DNA of 64,000 bases, from the NCBI GenBank assembly GCA_026874595.1, contig CM049306.1, positions 104,485,142-104,549,141 of the forward strand, written 5' to 3'. A program made the position numbers and the translations under genes. This DNA is from Sipunculus nudus (lineage: Eukaryota > Annelida > Sipuncula > Golfingiida > Sipunculidae). Position 1 is the stretch's first letter. Each line of letters begins with the position of its first letter. Shown in pieces: positions 36,701-51,100 of the stretch. Under the pieces are notes generated by a model. It searched no databases and had not been told where the DNA came from. It was given only the letters and a program-made list of their open reading frames with translations.

Positions 36701-38933
36701 ATGCATATTATATTATGTGGGGTTAAAAAGACACATTTTATCATCAGTTAATGATTGTTAGAGTGTTTCTTGATTGATATTTTTTAGTTATTTTTTGTCT
36801 GTTTGTATATGTGCCCTTGTTATTATTATCAGGTTATAATGGTGAGTGTCTCTGTCTGGTATCTACAGCTCACCTTCCTGCATGGGCTGTATACTCACAA
36901 TAACCTTATTTATTCAAGTTCAGATGTTCATGTCAGGCCCCAGCTACTAACATTCAGGCTTTCATTGATTAATATTTTGCATTTACTTTCAGCTATAGTT
37001 GACTTTTCAGACCTGAGCACGATGAGCTTTTCATTCCTTTCATGTGTATTTAAGAATCTGGCCTCCTCCTGTCACCTGTATGACCACCATGTCATGACAA
37101 GTAACTCAGACCCTTATCATCATTTTCCTTTGGTTGCTCCATAATTATCCCAATGAAAGTAAAGCAGGGTTTGTATTTTATAACCATTCAGTGGTTTTAG
37201 ACTGTAATGTTTGGAAAATGAGGATGGGGATGTTGTGGGGGTTATGTTTAACATATGTAATTAATGAATGTGAATTGTAATGTAGCAAAACAATAGAGAG
37301 GAATAAAGGTAACCAGATCTGATGAACAGTTAGGTATATAATGTGGCCAGTGGTTAAAGGACTGGACTTTGTCAGCTTAAGGTCACAAGAAGAGTCACCA
37401 CCAGCACCTCAAAGACAAAATGATGAAATATTAAAAGAGAATGTCTCCACTACAGGTTCTGACTTCAGGATTATTCATACATATCAAACCTGAAATAAAA
37501 AACATTGATGTTTAATTTATTTTTCTTATCATATTGTTATTTGCATCCTCATAAAAAACAGACCCACCATTATGCTATGGACCCTTCCAATAAAAAAGCC
37601 CTCGCACCTCACCCCCTGAACTACCAATATTTAAATTTCATGAGTCCATGTACACCCATAACAGCCAGGCCTTGGCATGTGGCTGACAGGTCTTCAATGA
37701 ATGAGCATATAATTTTTTCAAGTATTTACTTTGTACACAAATTTTGCCACTTTTCCAATGACTTACGTTTCTTGAGGCATGGTAAGGATCAGCCTATATG
37801 CACACTCTTGCCAGTGACCATTAAACTTGAAGTTTTGCTGGAATAATTTGATCTCATCACTCGTATGGGAAAATGAACATGTAATATTAATTCTTTATAA
37901 ATTTAATAAATCATATTATTTTAAAGTTTGATTTTGACTCGGATTGAATGGTGAATATATATTTATTGTAATTATAGGTCTTAAGATGTCTGATACACTT
38001 TAACACTTTTGCACTTCTTAAGATGTCTGATTAACTTACAGATCAGGAATATGTATATATGATATAGTATCCCTATGTGACCAGTTAATATTTACATTGT
38101 TATTCATACATGGTAACTTATGTTAAAGGTATAAGTACATTTGATTTTCAGGAGCTGTGTGACACATTAGTCGAGGAGCTGCACAAACAGATATATATCA
38201 AGTCTACCAGTGCTGTAGTGAAGGAGTTCCAGCGGAGTGGATCATCACGCAGCTCTGTGCGTAAAGTACGAGACAGGCTGCTGTACGGCAAACTCCAGAA
38301 CAACATGCTTCCTGCCGAAGCCATGGATGAACACTCAGGTATTTATGGTAGTTCACGTTTCTTGTTTACTAAATTTGTACATGTTCATATGTTTGGAATG
38401 GATTAACCTTGATTTATTTCAACCGTATGCTCCTTCAAAGATTTTATCTACTTTGACTAGGGCTGTTAAAATGCATGGGGGCATTAGTACATTGTTGTAC
38501 CAGGTAAGATATTGTATCAATAATTTAAATTGTCTGTGTATCATTATGTTTATAATATTTGAAAAACTGATGAAAAGTGTTACAGAACCATGTAAGGCAT
38601 GTCATGTGAAGCCTCAGAAACAAGCTGAACAGCATATAATTGTCTTTTTTTTAAACCAATACAGCAAAGTTTAATTATAATCATGAAGTACATAAGCAAA
38701 GACATAATAAACATTCATATATATTATAATTAGATTTTATGAAAGAAATTTTTGTCATCTCCTTGTGAATAAGGAGGAAGATTTTCACAGATTCTGAACA
38801 ACAATATATCTTAAAGGTGTTGTATTGTCTAATGTGTCATGACTGAAGTATCACATGTGTATATATATATATATATATATATACATATATATATTTATAC
38901 CAGGTAAACTGCAGTCCAGCATATTATTAGCAT

Positions 38934-38974
<41 letters not shown>

Positions 38975-41900
38975 TGATAATTTGCTGGACTGCAGTTTAC
39001 CTGGTATAATCTTGAGCTGCTTCTTAATTTGAAGTGTTCATGCCGCGGCTGAGTAAGATGACTCTGGACCAGATGTCATCACAGAGACAGATCACGGAGG
39101 ATTTGTCAGCTGATCCTGAGGCAGATGTTGGTCAGTTCATCTCCATCCTCATAGAATCTCTGATGCTGCTAGAGAAACTACCAGAGGCTGCTGAGGTCAG
39201 TCAACATAGGCTTGATAGGAGAAAATAAAGGCTATATGAAGTAATACAGAAAAATATTCGACTGTATGAACTAATGCAGAAATATTTAAGACTGTATAAA
39301 CCAATACAGAAAAATATTCAACTGTATGAACTAATACAGAAAAATATTCAACTGTATGAACTAATACAGAAAAATATTAAACCTTATGAACTAATACAGA
39401 AAAATATTAAACTCTATTAACTGATACAGGATATGAAATTATATGGTGTTGTTTGGTTTTGATATGGTTTTGCTTGGTTTCTGTGCCATCATTCTGTTAA
39501 ATGGAAGGTTTACAAAGGATGAAGACTAAGCATTGTGTGTAAATTAAATTTATGCATATAGGTAGGTGTATTATATAGGAGAATATGTACCTTAAAATTT
39601 AATATCTGTAAGGCAACTGTGAACTACTTTCAAAGGAGTATGATGTAGTGACATCAGAATTCATTTTTATTAGCTCAGCTGACTATAAGTCATCTGAGCT
39701 ATAGTCGTGGTCCATTGTGTGTCATCCATCCATCTGTCCGTCCGTAGATGTGGCACATTTTGAAACCATAAGACATAGGAATCCAAAATTTGGCATAATG
39801 TTAGAAGTCCCCAGGTCTCCTACCAAGATGAAAACTGGGTCTTTGCGACTTCGTTCCTTTGAGAAATTAAGGAAAAACCTCAATTTTTTATTAAAAACCT
39901 ATTTTCACACTTCAGGACTGCCTAATATCAAAACTACTCATCTGTTTTTCCTCATATTTACCATAAATATTCCCCTATATAGTTCCTATGTACATGCCAG
40001 AAATTATGTCTGTTTTATATAATTTAAAAAAGTTATGGGCCCAAACATAATGCATTTTGTAAAAAATCAGGAAAGATACTTGATCACTTAACACAAAACA
40101 TGTTAAAGCTATGGACTTTATTTTCCAGTTATATACACTTTAATTAATCAAAACTAAATTGTATACCCAAAATTATATCAAAATCTTTTAAGTTTTTTTA
40201 AATATTAACAAAAATAAAAAATTGGTATCTGAAATTTTGCCAAACTTTGACCACGGCACTTTTTTTCATGTAAGTACTGTGGATTTAATTTTCACAGCAT
40301 GTTTTTGTTACCATTTTGTCTGTTAACACCAAAAATTTGAAACCAGTTGATCAAAAACTGTAGATTTTATTCAAGTTTAAAGCACCATGTAACATATTGT
40401 TTACATCAAGCTAGTGTTATGCAGTTTGCAAGAGCTCAGCTCCCCAGCTTCAGCTCTCAGTTCCTAAAATTTGGCATACAATTAGATATCTCCAAAATCC
40501 CCTACCATGCCAAGAATTTGGTCACTAGGACTAAATACTTTCAAAATATTAATGCAAAACTTCATTTTTCCATAAAAAAACCCATTGTTACACTTCAAGA
40601 CTGCCTAATATCAAAACCACTGATCTGACTTTAATCATATATAATATACATATTTTTCTATACATTCTCTATGCACATGCCAGAAATAATGTCAGTATTG
40701 CGTAATTGTTTTAAGTTATGGGCCCAAACATAATGCACTTTGTAAAACATCAAGAATTATATTTACTCCCTTAACAAGAGGATTGCTGAAGCAAGAGATT
40801 TTTTGTCAGGAATGTAACATTATTTTATCAAGATTCAATTGAATGCCCAAAATTAGTTCTGAATTTTTCAAATTTTATAAGTTATTGGTATAAATATAAT
40901 ATTAGTAACTTTAATTTTGCCAAACTTTGACCATGGCACAACAAATCCTGTGATCACTGTTGAAATAATTTTCATATCATGCACACATAAGGATATTAGC
41001 TTTTTAGTTTAGAAAGCTGAAAGAAATTGGCCAAAAATTGTACCTTTTATTAATGTTTTTATGAGACCATGTTAGACTTTAGCTCTCCCCAGCCCCTCTT
41101 GAATCACATGTATGTTTACCTTGTTGACCTTTCATCAAATTATGCACGCTTGACGTGAGGCATACACTGGGGCAGCCAGGCAGCTTATGGCCAGCCACAG
41201 TTGATCCAGGTGTCCACCCAACTCATCTAGTAGTTTTAACTAACAACATAACAATAAATTAATAAATTTTTATTGGTTTTTAATTACAAATTAAAGAATT
41301 GAAAAGGAATTTGTTAGTTGATAATAACAGGAAATTAACTTGCAGTTACTGATGATATAAGAATCTTGTATTGATTGATAGAATGTCACGTATTCCAAAT
41401 AACACCATGCAGTCACCTATGGTATTTTTCAGTTCAATTTTAATGATAAAAAAATAAATTATATTATTCATTACTGATCATTAGGGATCATATGAACTCA
41501 ATTAATGATAAACGAAAAAGCAGTTGATAATATTAATCTAGATTCCTGCTGTGTCTAGTGTGTACATTGATATGTAATTAGTCCAAAATGAATATATTAC
41601 ATTTATTTTTTTTAATATGAATAAAAGCCATAAAACCAGGTACTTATGATCATTATTTAAATGTGTGAATTTTGTATATTCTGGATTCTCAACATCGTTT
41701 GGTGAAAACTGAATAAATACCAGACATGGTGCGAATACTTTGCAAATGTATTTGAATACGAATATAAATATGCACTCCATTATAAAATTTCTTGCATAAG
41801 AATGGGAATTCAGGTAAAAATGAAAGTATATGAATACCAGTGCAAATACTTTCAAAATGTATTCATGAATGCATTCATGAATATATTCTTTGATATTATT

Positions 41901-44900
41901 TTAATAATCATTTCAGTTGTATTTTATTTTAAACAATCATATGATTCTCTTATTATTTTTAATAAAAATTATATGTGGGACAATTTGTAATTATTTTTAA
42001 TAAATAGTTAAACTCTTATTTTATATGTTCTGCTAATAAGTTATATGGCCAAGTCAAAATCTGTGTGACAATAGCACTCCATTTGTTAATAAAATAAATG
42101 AAATCAATCCTCTACCCTGTCTCCAAAGGTACTATCAAAATCATACATATGCTTAACACCTACAACTCATTATACAGCTTATATTTATTTCCATACAAAA
42201 CAAGCATGTGCCTCATTTCTAAATCATATTTTTTTATCATAACAGCTGAGCGCTTTGACCCATGGGTCCCTTTTTTGTTGGTTAATTAAATCTAGTGTAA
42301 TCAACGATGAGAATCAAATGTTGATGAGGATAATGCGTAATCATTTAGTCATAGTTTTAATTACCAATAACAGAAGTTCGCCAATTAATACTGCACCCCA
42401 CAAGGAGTTTCTAGCTGGTAAAACTAACATTGTAAGAAATACATAACAGCTGTCTCATGAAGGTTTCCTTTATCATTTTGGACGTGTTGTGACTTCTGAA
42501 TAGACTTTACATTAACATGTATCAATGTTTGAAAAATATATGTAGGATGTGTTAAGTAGTAAGGTCAGTTATATTTTTTGTTCTGTGATAAGATAGTTAT
42601 TGGATCTCCATACTATAATTTTTCATCAAGTTTATTTAATGTCTTTTTTCTGTATATGTTTGTGTATTTTCCCTTTGAGGTTTTCCTTTTTGTATATATT
42701 TGTATCTTCTGCTTTAGGTTGTCCTGTGTGTATATATTATATTTGAGTATTTTCCTCTTTAGTTTATACTGTTTGTTTATATATGTGTATTTTCTACTTG
42801 TAGAGCACCATGAACCGTATGATGCCAGGTCTGATGGCCATTGTCCAGCGAGCATCACAGCAGGTTGCTGATAAGTAAGTCATTCTATATCATAACATTC
42901 TTCCCATTTATACGCAAGATAGGGTAGGAGTGGTCAAGGCACTGACTTCAGAGTTGAAGTCCGTTGGTCCACGCAGTGCCAGAGCCTCAAAGACAAAACA
43001 AAGAAGTCTGTACAGAGTATTCAAGCTTGGCTTTTATGTCTTAAAGATATATTATCCTAGGTTATTTCTAGCTCCCGGCATATAAAACCGTATGTGATGA
43101 AAAAAATCCAATACAAAACTAACAGTGCTTGATAAACAAGTGAAGCAGATTAGATACCCTGTAAAGATTGCATATGATATTTCACATTGAGGAGGGGTTC
43201 AAATGGCATAGCACATTGTTCATCAGACAAAGCTGTTCTTCAGTGTGGACACAATCTTTTTGTATTTACATTGATGTTTATGAATAAATTTTTCTCCATA
43301 AATTTTTTTTTTGGGGGGGGTTCCCCACATACACATGTATTCTTTTCTTAGAACTATCATGAAATTAATAATAAAAAACACATTGTAATTTGCAGCAGCC
43401 TATACTGACAGCATCTGATTACCTGTAAGGAAGGTCATGCAGTGCCATGCAGTATCCATAAACAATATGATCAACACTAAATTATCATTATCAGTCATCA
43501 TTGTGTTAATTATTGTAGAAGTAGAATATGCCATGAATCAGTTGCACATTATTGTCCCTCACTTCCTGGAATGGGGGACATAGATTTGGGTTTGTCTGTC
43601 TGTCCCTCTGTCTGTCTGTCCATCAGGTTTTTGTTTCTGTGCGATTATTTTCCTGAATATTATCCGATTTCATTCAGATTTGGGTCAGTGATTGCTCTCA
43701 TGCTCACCTTGGCAGAGAATGGTTTTGGAGTGTCTGTCTGAAATTTTATTTTCTCCAGCTCCAAAACAAAATTATTAAAATTTCATTACCAAAATTATGA
43801 CATGTGGAGACATATTCAGGGAAACATAAAAACTGTAACATATTGATCAGGTAAGCATGAAAGACAACAAGTGGCAGAAGCTTGTTTAACTTGAGTTCAC
43901 TATGTTTTTACCTCATTGTGTTGAGTTATCACACTCTTTATATGATTTGTGTGTTTGTATTTACAGTGCTTATCTTGAAGGAGAGGACATTGCTACACTG
44001 CAGCAGCCAGAGTTCTTGCTGGAGCTGCTGGAGCTGATCTTCCAGGAGTTCCGTATTGTGGCTCACATGCATGAGATGGTGCTGGCCAACCTAAGGAGGA
44101 TTGCTGTAAGTCTGCTGGTCAGCCTGAAATCTGGCACTTTTATAGGCTGAACCTTAATTTAATATATAGTGAAATTCTGACATTGGCACAGTTACCTTTG
44201 AGTAAAGAACACAGTTTTGAGTGAAGAAAATATTATGAAAGTATATACATATTTTTAGAGTAATTTTTCATGTGATGGCACACAACCGTAATTGTTTTGG
44301 AGGTGTCTTTGTTATAAGGATGTTATTAGATGGAACTGCATTGTGTATATAATTCCAAAACCATTAGTTTATACTGTGATATCATCATGATGTAGAATAT
44401 GATCAGTGAAAAGTACCCAGGTTAACTTGAAATAATTTCATGCCAGGACAGCTGAGTCAACATTGTTTATTTGCATTTCTTGTGTAAAGTTTAAAAAATT
44501 ATGTTTAATATGATACTCCAGTAAAGTCATTGGATTAGAAAATCATTACTGACCTGTATGATAACAAGGTACACTGCATGATAATAGAGAAAGTGACTGA
44601 CATTGTGGATGCTTGTATCTGTTTATTATTTTCCATTCTCTCGCAGCTATCAGCCTCTCATCCACCAGGCAACATTCAGGTTTACAACATGGTGGATGTA
44701 TGGACTCGAATACAGAAAGTAGTAAGTGTTATAATTATATATGGAACAGTAGCACCACTAGCAGTTATAATGGTTGATTTTGTCAGAAACATATTGCCAG
44801 TGTTTATTTTTACTATCCTGGATTCCACTATGTCTTTTAATCCATTTTCCAAATATTTCCTTCAGAAATATTTTATTTAGAAACCAATAATTTGCAGGTA

Positions 44901-47900
44901 CAGAATAAGAAAAAAATTGTAAATTTTGGTACAATAACAGATCAACACGTGAAAATATATACTTTGCTACTCACTGTGTTGCCAGTATGCCATTAAGCAT
45001 GGTATTGTGATTAGTGTGAGGGCTGGACAAGAATTAATGTGATAATTGCAGTGATTAAATGTAATAATCCTCTTTCTCCGTGATTGCACATTCTGTCCCC
45101 ATTAGACATTCATATCAGGAAACAACCATTAAATATGTTTTGTCGTTGCTAATACTAAACACAAATATGAACACAAACTATTTCAAACAGATACTTTCAT
45201 AAAAAATCCTTGGCCTTAGCCACACTGTTACAACTGTAATATGTCTCTTTAAAGATGCTGGTTGTACTGTAACAATGAATACTCAAACAGGTACAGATGT
45301 TGCTGGATGATTACCTTGACGTCATGAATGCAGCTACAGCACAACCACACCTGAGGACAAACTTTGACGAGCCTACGGCTGTGGACATTGGGGCTTACTT
45401 TGCTAAAAAGAAATCTGGCAGAACAAAGAAGGTACCCTGAATTAACAAAGTCAGAGATGTAGGGATAATTCTGTAATATTGTCATTTTAACCCTGTAGTG
45501 CTTAGACAGCCATGAGATTCACAGCTAGAACTGCCTCATTTTGCTAGGTATTGTTAGGTTAAGACCTGTTCAATTTCAGTTTTATAGTTTCCTATTTTTC
45601 TTAAGCAAACCCTCTCTGTAGAAACTGTTGAAAAGTTGGTAAAAGATACAATAAAAACAGAGGGAGATGGTATCTGTAATGTAAATACACAAAGCCTGAA
45701 CTTTGTTGAAAATCTAATATTTATCTGAGCAGTAAAAGATAACCATATATATTTCCAGATGACACTCATATTAAGTGGTTAAAATTTTAAATCATTACTT
45801 ATTATTAAAAAGAAATAATATCTTGATTTTATTTCATCTTTTCTTGAGAAGTGCAGTGACTGACATTCATGTATGATCTAAAAGATTAAGTTTTGATAAT
45901 AAACTTTTGCAGTAAATGACCATCTTCAGCTTATATTCACCCTGTTTGTCAGCATGAACATATATACGATACAGTTATCTATATATTTTGTATTTTGCCT
46001 TATGTTTCCTGTATATTACCTGAATGTTACCTGTATGTTGAATGCATATTACCTCTATGTTACCTGTGTATTAACTATACATTAACTGTATATTTCAGGG
46101 GGGGTTGTTCAGGTTTGATGCCTCATCCCATGCCATTAGTATGAACAGCTACTTCAGAGAACAAAGACAGGAGTTTTATGGAGCGGTCAGTATTACATTG
46201 TGCTTTTTGAAAAAATATTTATTTTATCTCATCATAAAGATTGCAGCAGATCAGTAAACAGATGGTGAACAAATATATTTTCTTAATATTTCATTATGAA
46301 TATCGAAGCAGACTCTAATTCAAATGTCTGTCAACATCTGGTTTTCTTGATAAAACATATCCAGTGTTCGACAAGTTACACTGTTTTGTTGAAGATTAAA
46401 CAAGTGCTGGTCTTTCAGTAAATCTTATTCTTCACATTTTCTATAAGTTACAATGTTACCTAGAGGGTTTTTACCATATTAAGTTATAAACAGGATATCT
46501 CTGACCCTTATTGACAGGGTGAAGTACTTGATGGAGAGGAGAACATGGGCACAGTCGGCAAGACACAACTGGTCTGTAAACCTGGACCCAGCAACATCAC
46601 AAGTACGATGAAGTCATGTCCTCTTACATACTGCACTGTTAACTACACAGTTATTTGCAGTCTCTGCACACCATATATACCCTTGATATTATATAAGTGA
46701 AAAGTAGTGATGCATGCTACATGTATGTAATGCTACATGTATGAAATTTACTTTATGAGGTGAGAGAAAGTGTTACGTTATGAAAGACTGCATTGATAGT
46801 TACTTCTACCAAAAATCCTTCCTCACCATTAGTCAAGATTTCACAAACTACAGTTCTAAAGGTGTGGATTAATATGTTAATTTAGGAGTGTATCAGGAAA
46901 TGTTAATAATTTGTATTCTGTTGCAGCTATATACAAGCCTCTTATGAAATTCATACAGGAGATAGAAAAGTCAATAGGCTGTCCACCAGGGTAAGTCCCT
47001 TTGTCATCTAGTTCTATTAAAGGACAGTGTAGTTTGTGTGAAACACTTTGGCCTGTATTCTGAGTGGAACAATACCAGGTAACAAGAATTTGGTGATATA
47101 TGGTATCCTACCAATTTTCAATATTTGTGTTAACCTTTATACAGAGATAATTGTATTCCCAGATTTAAAAGTGGGAAACATTGGTTTTAGCAAGTTGTGC
47201 CACTACTTCCATTGACATTTTGTTGGCAGGGTAAATCAAGAAATATTTTCATTTTCAAACTAAATATGAGAGGATTTAACCTGTAAAGTATGGGGTCATA
47301 GCCTCCTCTTGACCTGAAATAGATGGAAAATCACCAAAAAAATAGATTTTTCAGGAAATTGTGAATTGAATACTGTGCATGGTTGCCTTATTATTCGTGA
47401 AGGTTTCAAATTTGTGATATTTGTGAAAGGTGAATTTTTCGTGAAAATAAAACCTTCATGAATAAGAGGTTCTATCATCACAGACAATGTTTAAAAGTAA
47501 AAAATTTACATTATCAATAAAAATAGGTTGTGCATGGTAAAAGATTGATATGTTATATTATATAAGATTTTCTGGTTGTCTGCCATGAACATTATTTTTT
47601 TTTTTCATAAGATTTTGTGCAAGTAATATTTGATATAAATAATTAACATAATAATGGGTATACTATGTGTATAAGTATTTTGTATTGGTGAGGTCACGAA
47701 AATGGAACCCTCGCGAAACATTGAATAGGTGAAAATCATGAAATGTTAACCCTGTGAATATGAAGCTAGTCACAGTATTAAAAAGATCAGTATGACTAAA
47801 GATCCTAGATAGATTTGTCTTATATCAGAGACCGGTAGCACCACCTTAAATTGTTTTTCTTTTATGTAATGCCCCACAACTGCCACATGATAACAATGTG

Positions 47901-48133
47901 AGCAATACAAGTGAAAAAAGAACCGACAGATTTCTTTCATATTGTGCACATGCATTGACAAGGACTATAGGATTAAATTGGGTCATGGCCTTTACAAAAA
48001 GCATGCCTTTACCTTGAATATTTCCATATTTGATGAGAATCGTAAAACATGAATTTCGCAAGATTGGTTTGTCCTGGAAGTCAGTATGACCAAATGGCCA
48101 AATATCTTGCACAGTCAAAGTCCTGGGCTTCTT

Positions 48134-48181
<48 letters not shown>

Positions 48182-51100
48182 TATACACACACACAAGTAT
48201 ATATTACATCTTGTATATTTTAAGACATATTGGCATCTCTACAAGTAGCACAACTTACAGTTTTTCAAAATTAATGTCAGAGTCCCTACTTGTTAACAGT
48301 AATATGGAAATTCTGATGAGGTCTCAGTTTGATTTTACACATACATCTTTTGTTCAATGACTGTTATTTGATGTATTATTCTAAATATGATATGTTCTTT
48401 TCCCATTACCGATGCCCCTTGAAGTTTAATCTTCAAAGGGAGAGATTCAGAAGGTTGGTTCATTTGGTTAGATGATGATGCCAGTTAATGGTTCAGTGTT
48501 CTTTTGTAGGACCTCCACTGTCCATTCCTTTGTAAAGGACTTCATTAAAAATGTGTTCCTTGGACAAGTGCATTATAATATACAAGATGGTATAGACAAG
48601 GCAACAAGAGGTGAGCATACTGAGCATTATTTTCATGAGTATAGATATAAGTAAGCATATGTACTAGCCAATTCATTAGTCCATGATCAGTATGTAAGAA
48701 ATTAGTATATAATATTTTATTCTTTTGAGGTACATGTAGTGGTCCACTGTTTTTCATGTCTGTCTGATAAGTGTGGCTGAAGGATTAGGTAATATTAGAT
48801 ATATTTACTAATTTATATTAATACTGGCAACAAGGCTGCTTTTAGGGAAGGTTTGTTATTACTTTAGGCTTTTGTAGTGTAATGTGTTACATGACATCTG
48901 TCAGTAAGATTTAATCACTGTATTCACATTGTTGTAACACTTTTGTAAATAAACATGCACTAATTAATCGATCAAACCAGGACAACCCCCCCCCAGAAAA
49001 ACAGACAATGTAGACTTTATCTAATATTCCCTTACAGAACCATATGATTTGCTTCAACCTTATTATACAGTGTAACTTTTGCATTGCAGAACAAGATGCA
49101 AAACCAATCTCCATGTAAAATATTGTATTACAATAAACATTCTACAGTTTGAATAATGGGTCTTCTTTTTCTTAACTCTTAAATATGCATATTTGGAAAG
49201 AAAATGTCTATGGTAATCTTTTATTTAGGGATTTAACCTAAAAAGCTTGATGTGTTTCCCCCATGTTTTCTTCTTTTTACATAATTCAAAATATTTTTTT
49301 TTGTATAATTTGGTCCAGGTGATGAAACAGGTACTCTTTATATTTTTATATTTTTTTTATTGACATCAATCAATAGATTTTATTTACATCTGATTTGTTC
49401 CTTGTATATTTGTAATATATATATGTGTGTAGCTGTAACTCAAGGTTGTTGTGTAGTTTTAATCAGAAAAGATCTTGATGTAAGAATTTTTTTTCCTTTG
49501 TTGCACCCAGGCATTCATAGCCTATTCACTTCTTTTTGTCTTGTATATCTTCATATTTATAACTTTTTATTCCCTGTTCTCTCTCTCTGTCTCTCTCTAT
49601 CTGTCTATCTTTCTATCTACATATATATATTTATTGTAGTTGATATGAGATTCGTCTTATATTCTTGTATAAATAAAATCTATCAGACCCCCCAATTTGT
49701 ACTTTTGAGTTCAGGTATTACAGAGGTAGATACACTGCTTGAGATTGAACTAAGCATATTAAAAGAATTCTCCTGCAGAGCCATAACTGTTTGCTAACCT
49801 ACGGCTTACAAAATAACAGAGTATGCTGATATACACAGAGCTGCAAAATTTCAAAAGTGAATAAGTTTTTATATACCTGGTACACACAGTTTTAACTTTT
49901 TGTAGACTAGAGACTTGGTCATTATTCCCTCATTATTCCCTGATAAAATTTTTATTCCATGTTATATATTGGAGTACAGTAGAAAATGTCTTTCATGCTA
50001 TTATATGACCCATTTGATTTAGGTTTATGGTATGTTGTATTATGATGATGCTCTTTATACTTGTCAGGTTTTGATGCTCAGAGGACGACTGCTGACCCTC
50101 GAGTTCAACGAGAGCTTGGTGCCCCTAAACCTCTTCTACAGGTGACCATCCTTTTACTGTCCAACCATATTGAAGGTTAAATACATCATTTATATTGGAT
50201 AGCTTTACACTTGTGATGTTCAAATTCCCACATGTAAAGATAATCTGATTTTACATGTAAAAATAGGAACAAAAAACTTAGGAAAACATTATATATACAT
50301 TTGATAATATATGATTAAGCAGATCAAGAGATCTGATTATACATAAAATTATAATGTATAATTGGTCTTTTAACTGATAAAAAAACATTGGTGTCAAAAT
50401 AAATTCAAGCCATGAAAACAACTCTTGAATAATGCCTGTAATGCCTTTAAACAAATGTGATGTTACTGCTATGATTTTAACCTTGGGCAAAAAAAAACAT
50501 TTCTTGTTAGTGTTAATTAAGTTACTACATCACCATTTTATGTAAACATGACAAACATTGTATTTATCTGCACACAGACCACTGTTAATTAGGTTATTAC
50601 ATGACCGTTTTATATACACATGACAAACGTTGTATTTATCTACACACAGAGCACTGTAATTAGGTTACTTCATTACCATTTTTTATACACATAACAAACA
50701 TTGTATTTATTTGACACAGAGCACTGTAGCGGTGTCCCGCAGCATGCAGGAGCTCCAGAACCTGATGAATGATCTGCCGGACTTCGCTGACCAGTTCCTG
50801 AACATGATCCACACCCTTCTCAGAGACTACAGGGAGAAGTGTGCACAGACCTACAAAGGTAACAGACTGAAACAATGTGCATAGACCTGTAGGAAATGTC
50901 TGTGCATGTAATATTAATTGGTTTAATAAAAAAGTTATGCTATCTGAAATAACTTTTAGTTTAGATTAAGTGTACACTTTAAATCAGGTAAAATTAGCAG
51001 ATTATTAGAGTTAATATGTGTGTCATTTACTATTTATGCTTGTTGTAGGCATCACAAGTTCAGATATGGAAGACAAGAGGATAATCAGTGGTGCCTGGGC

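Noticed and set aside
44578-44880. 100-codon + frame as a separate gene
   Set aside because: Only 44647-44721 matches Sec8 (exon 12); the rest is intron read-through.
48049-48360. Frame with a Thr-His repeat
   Set aside because: Product of the (CA)n microsatellite in intron 16.
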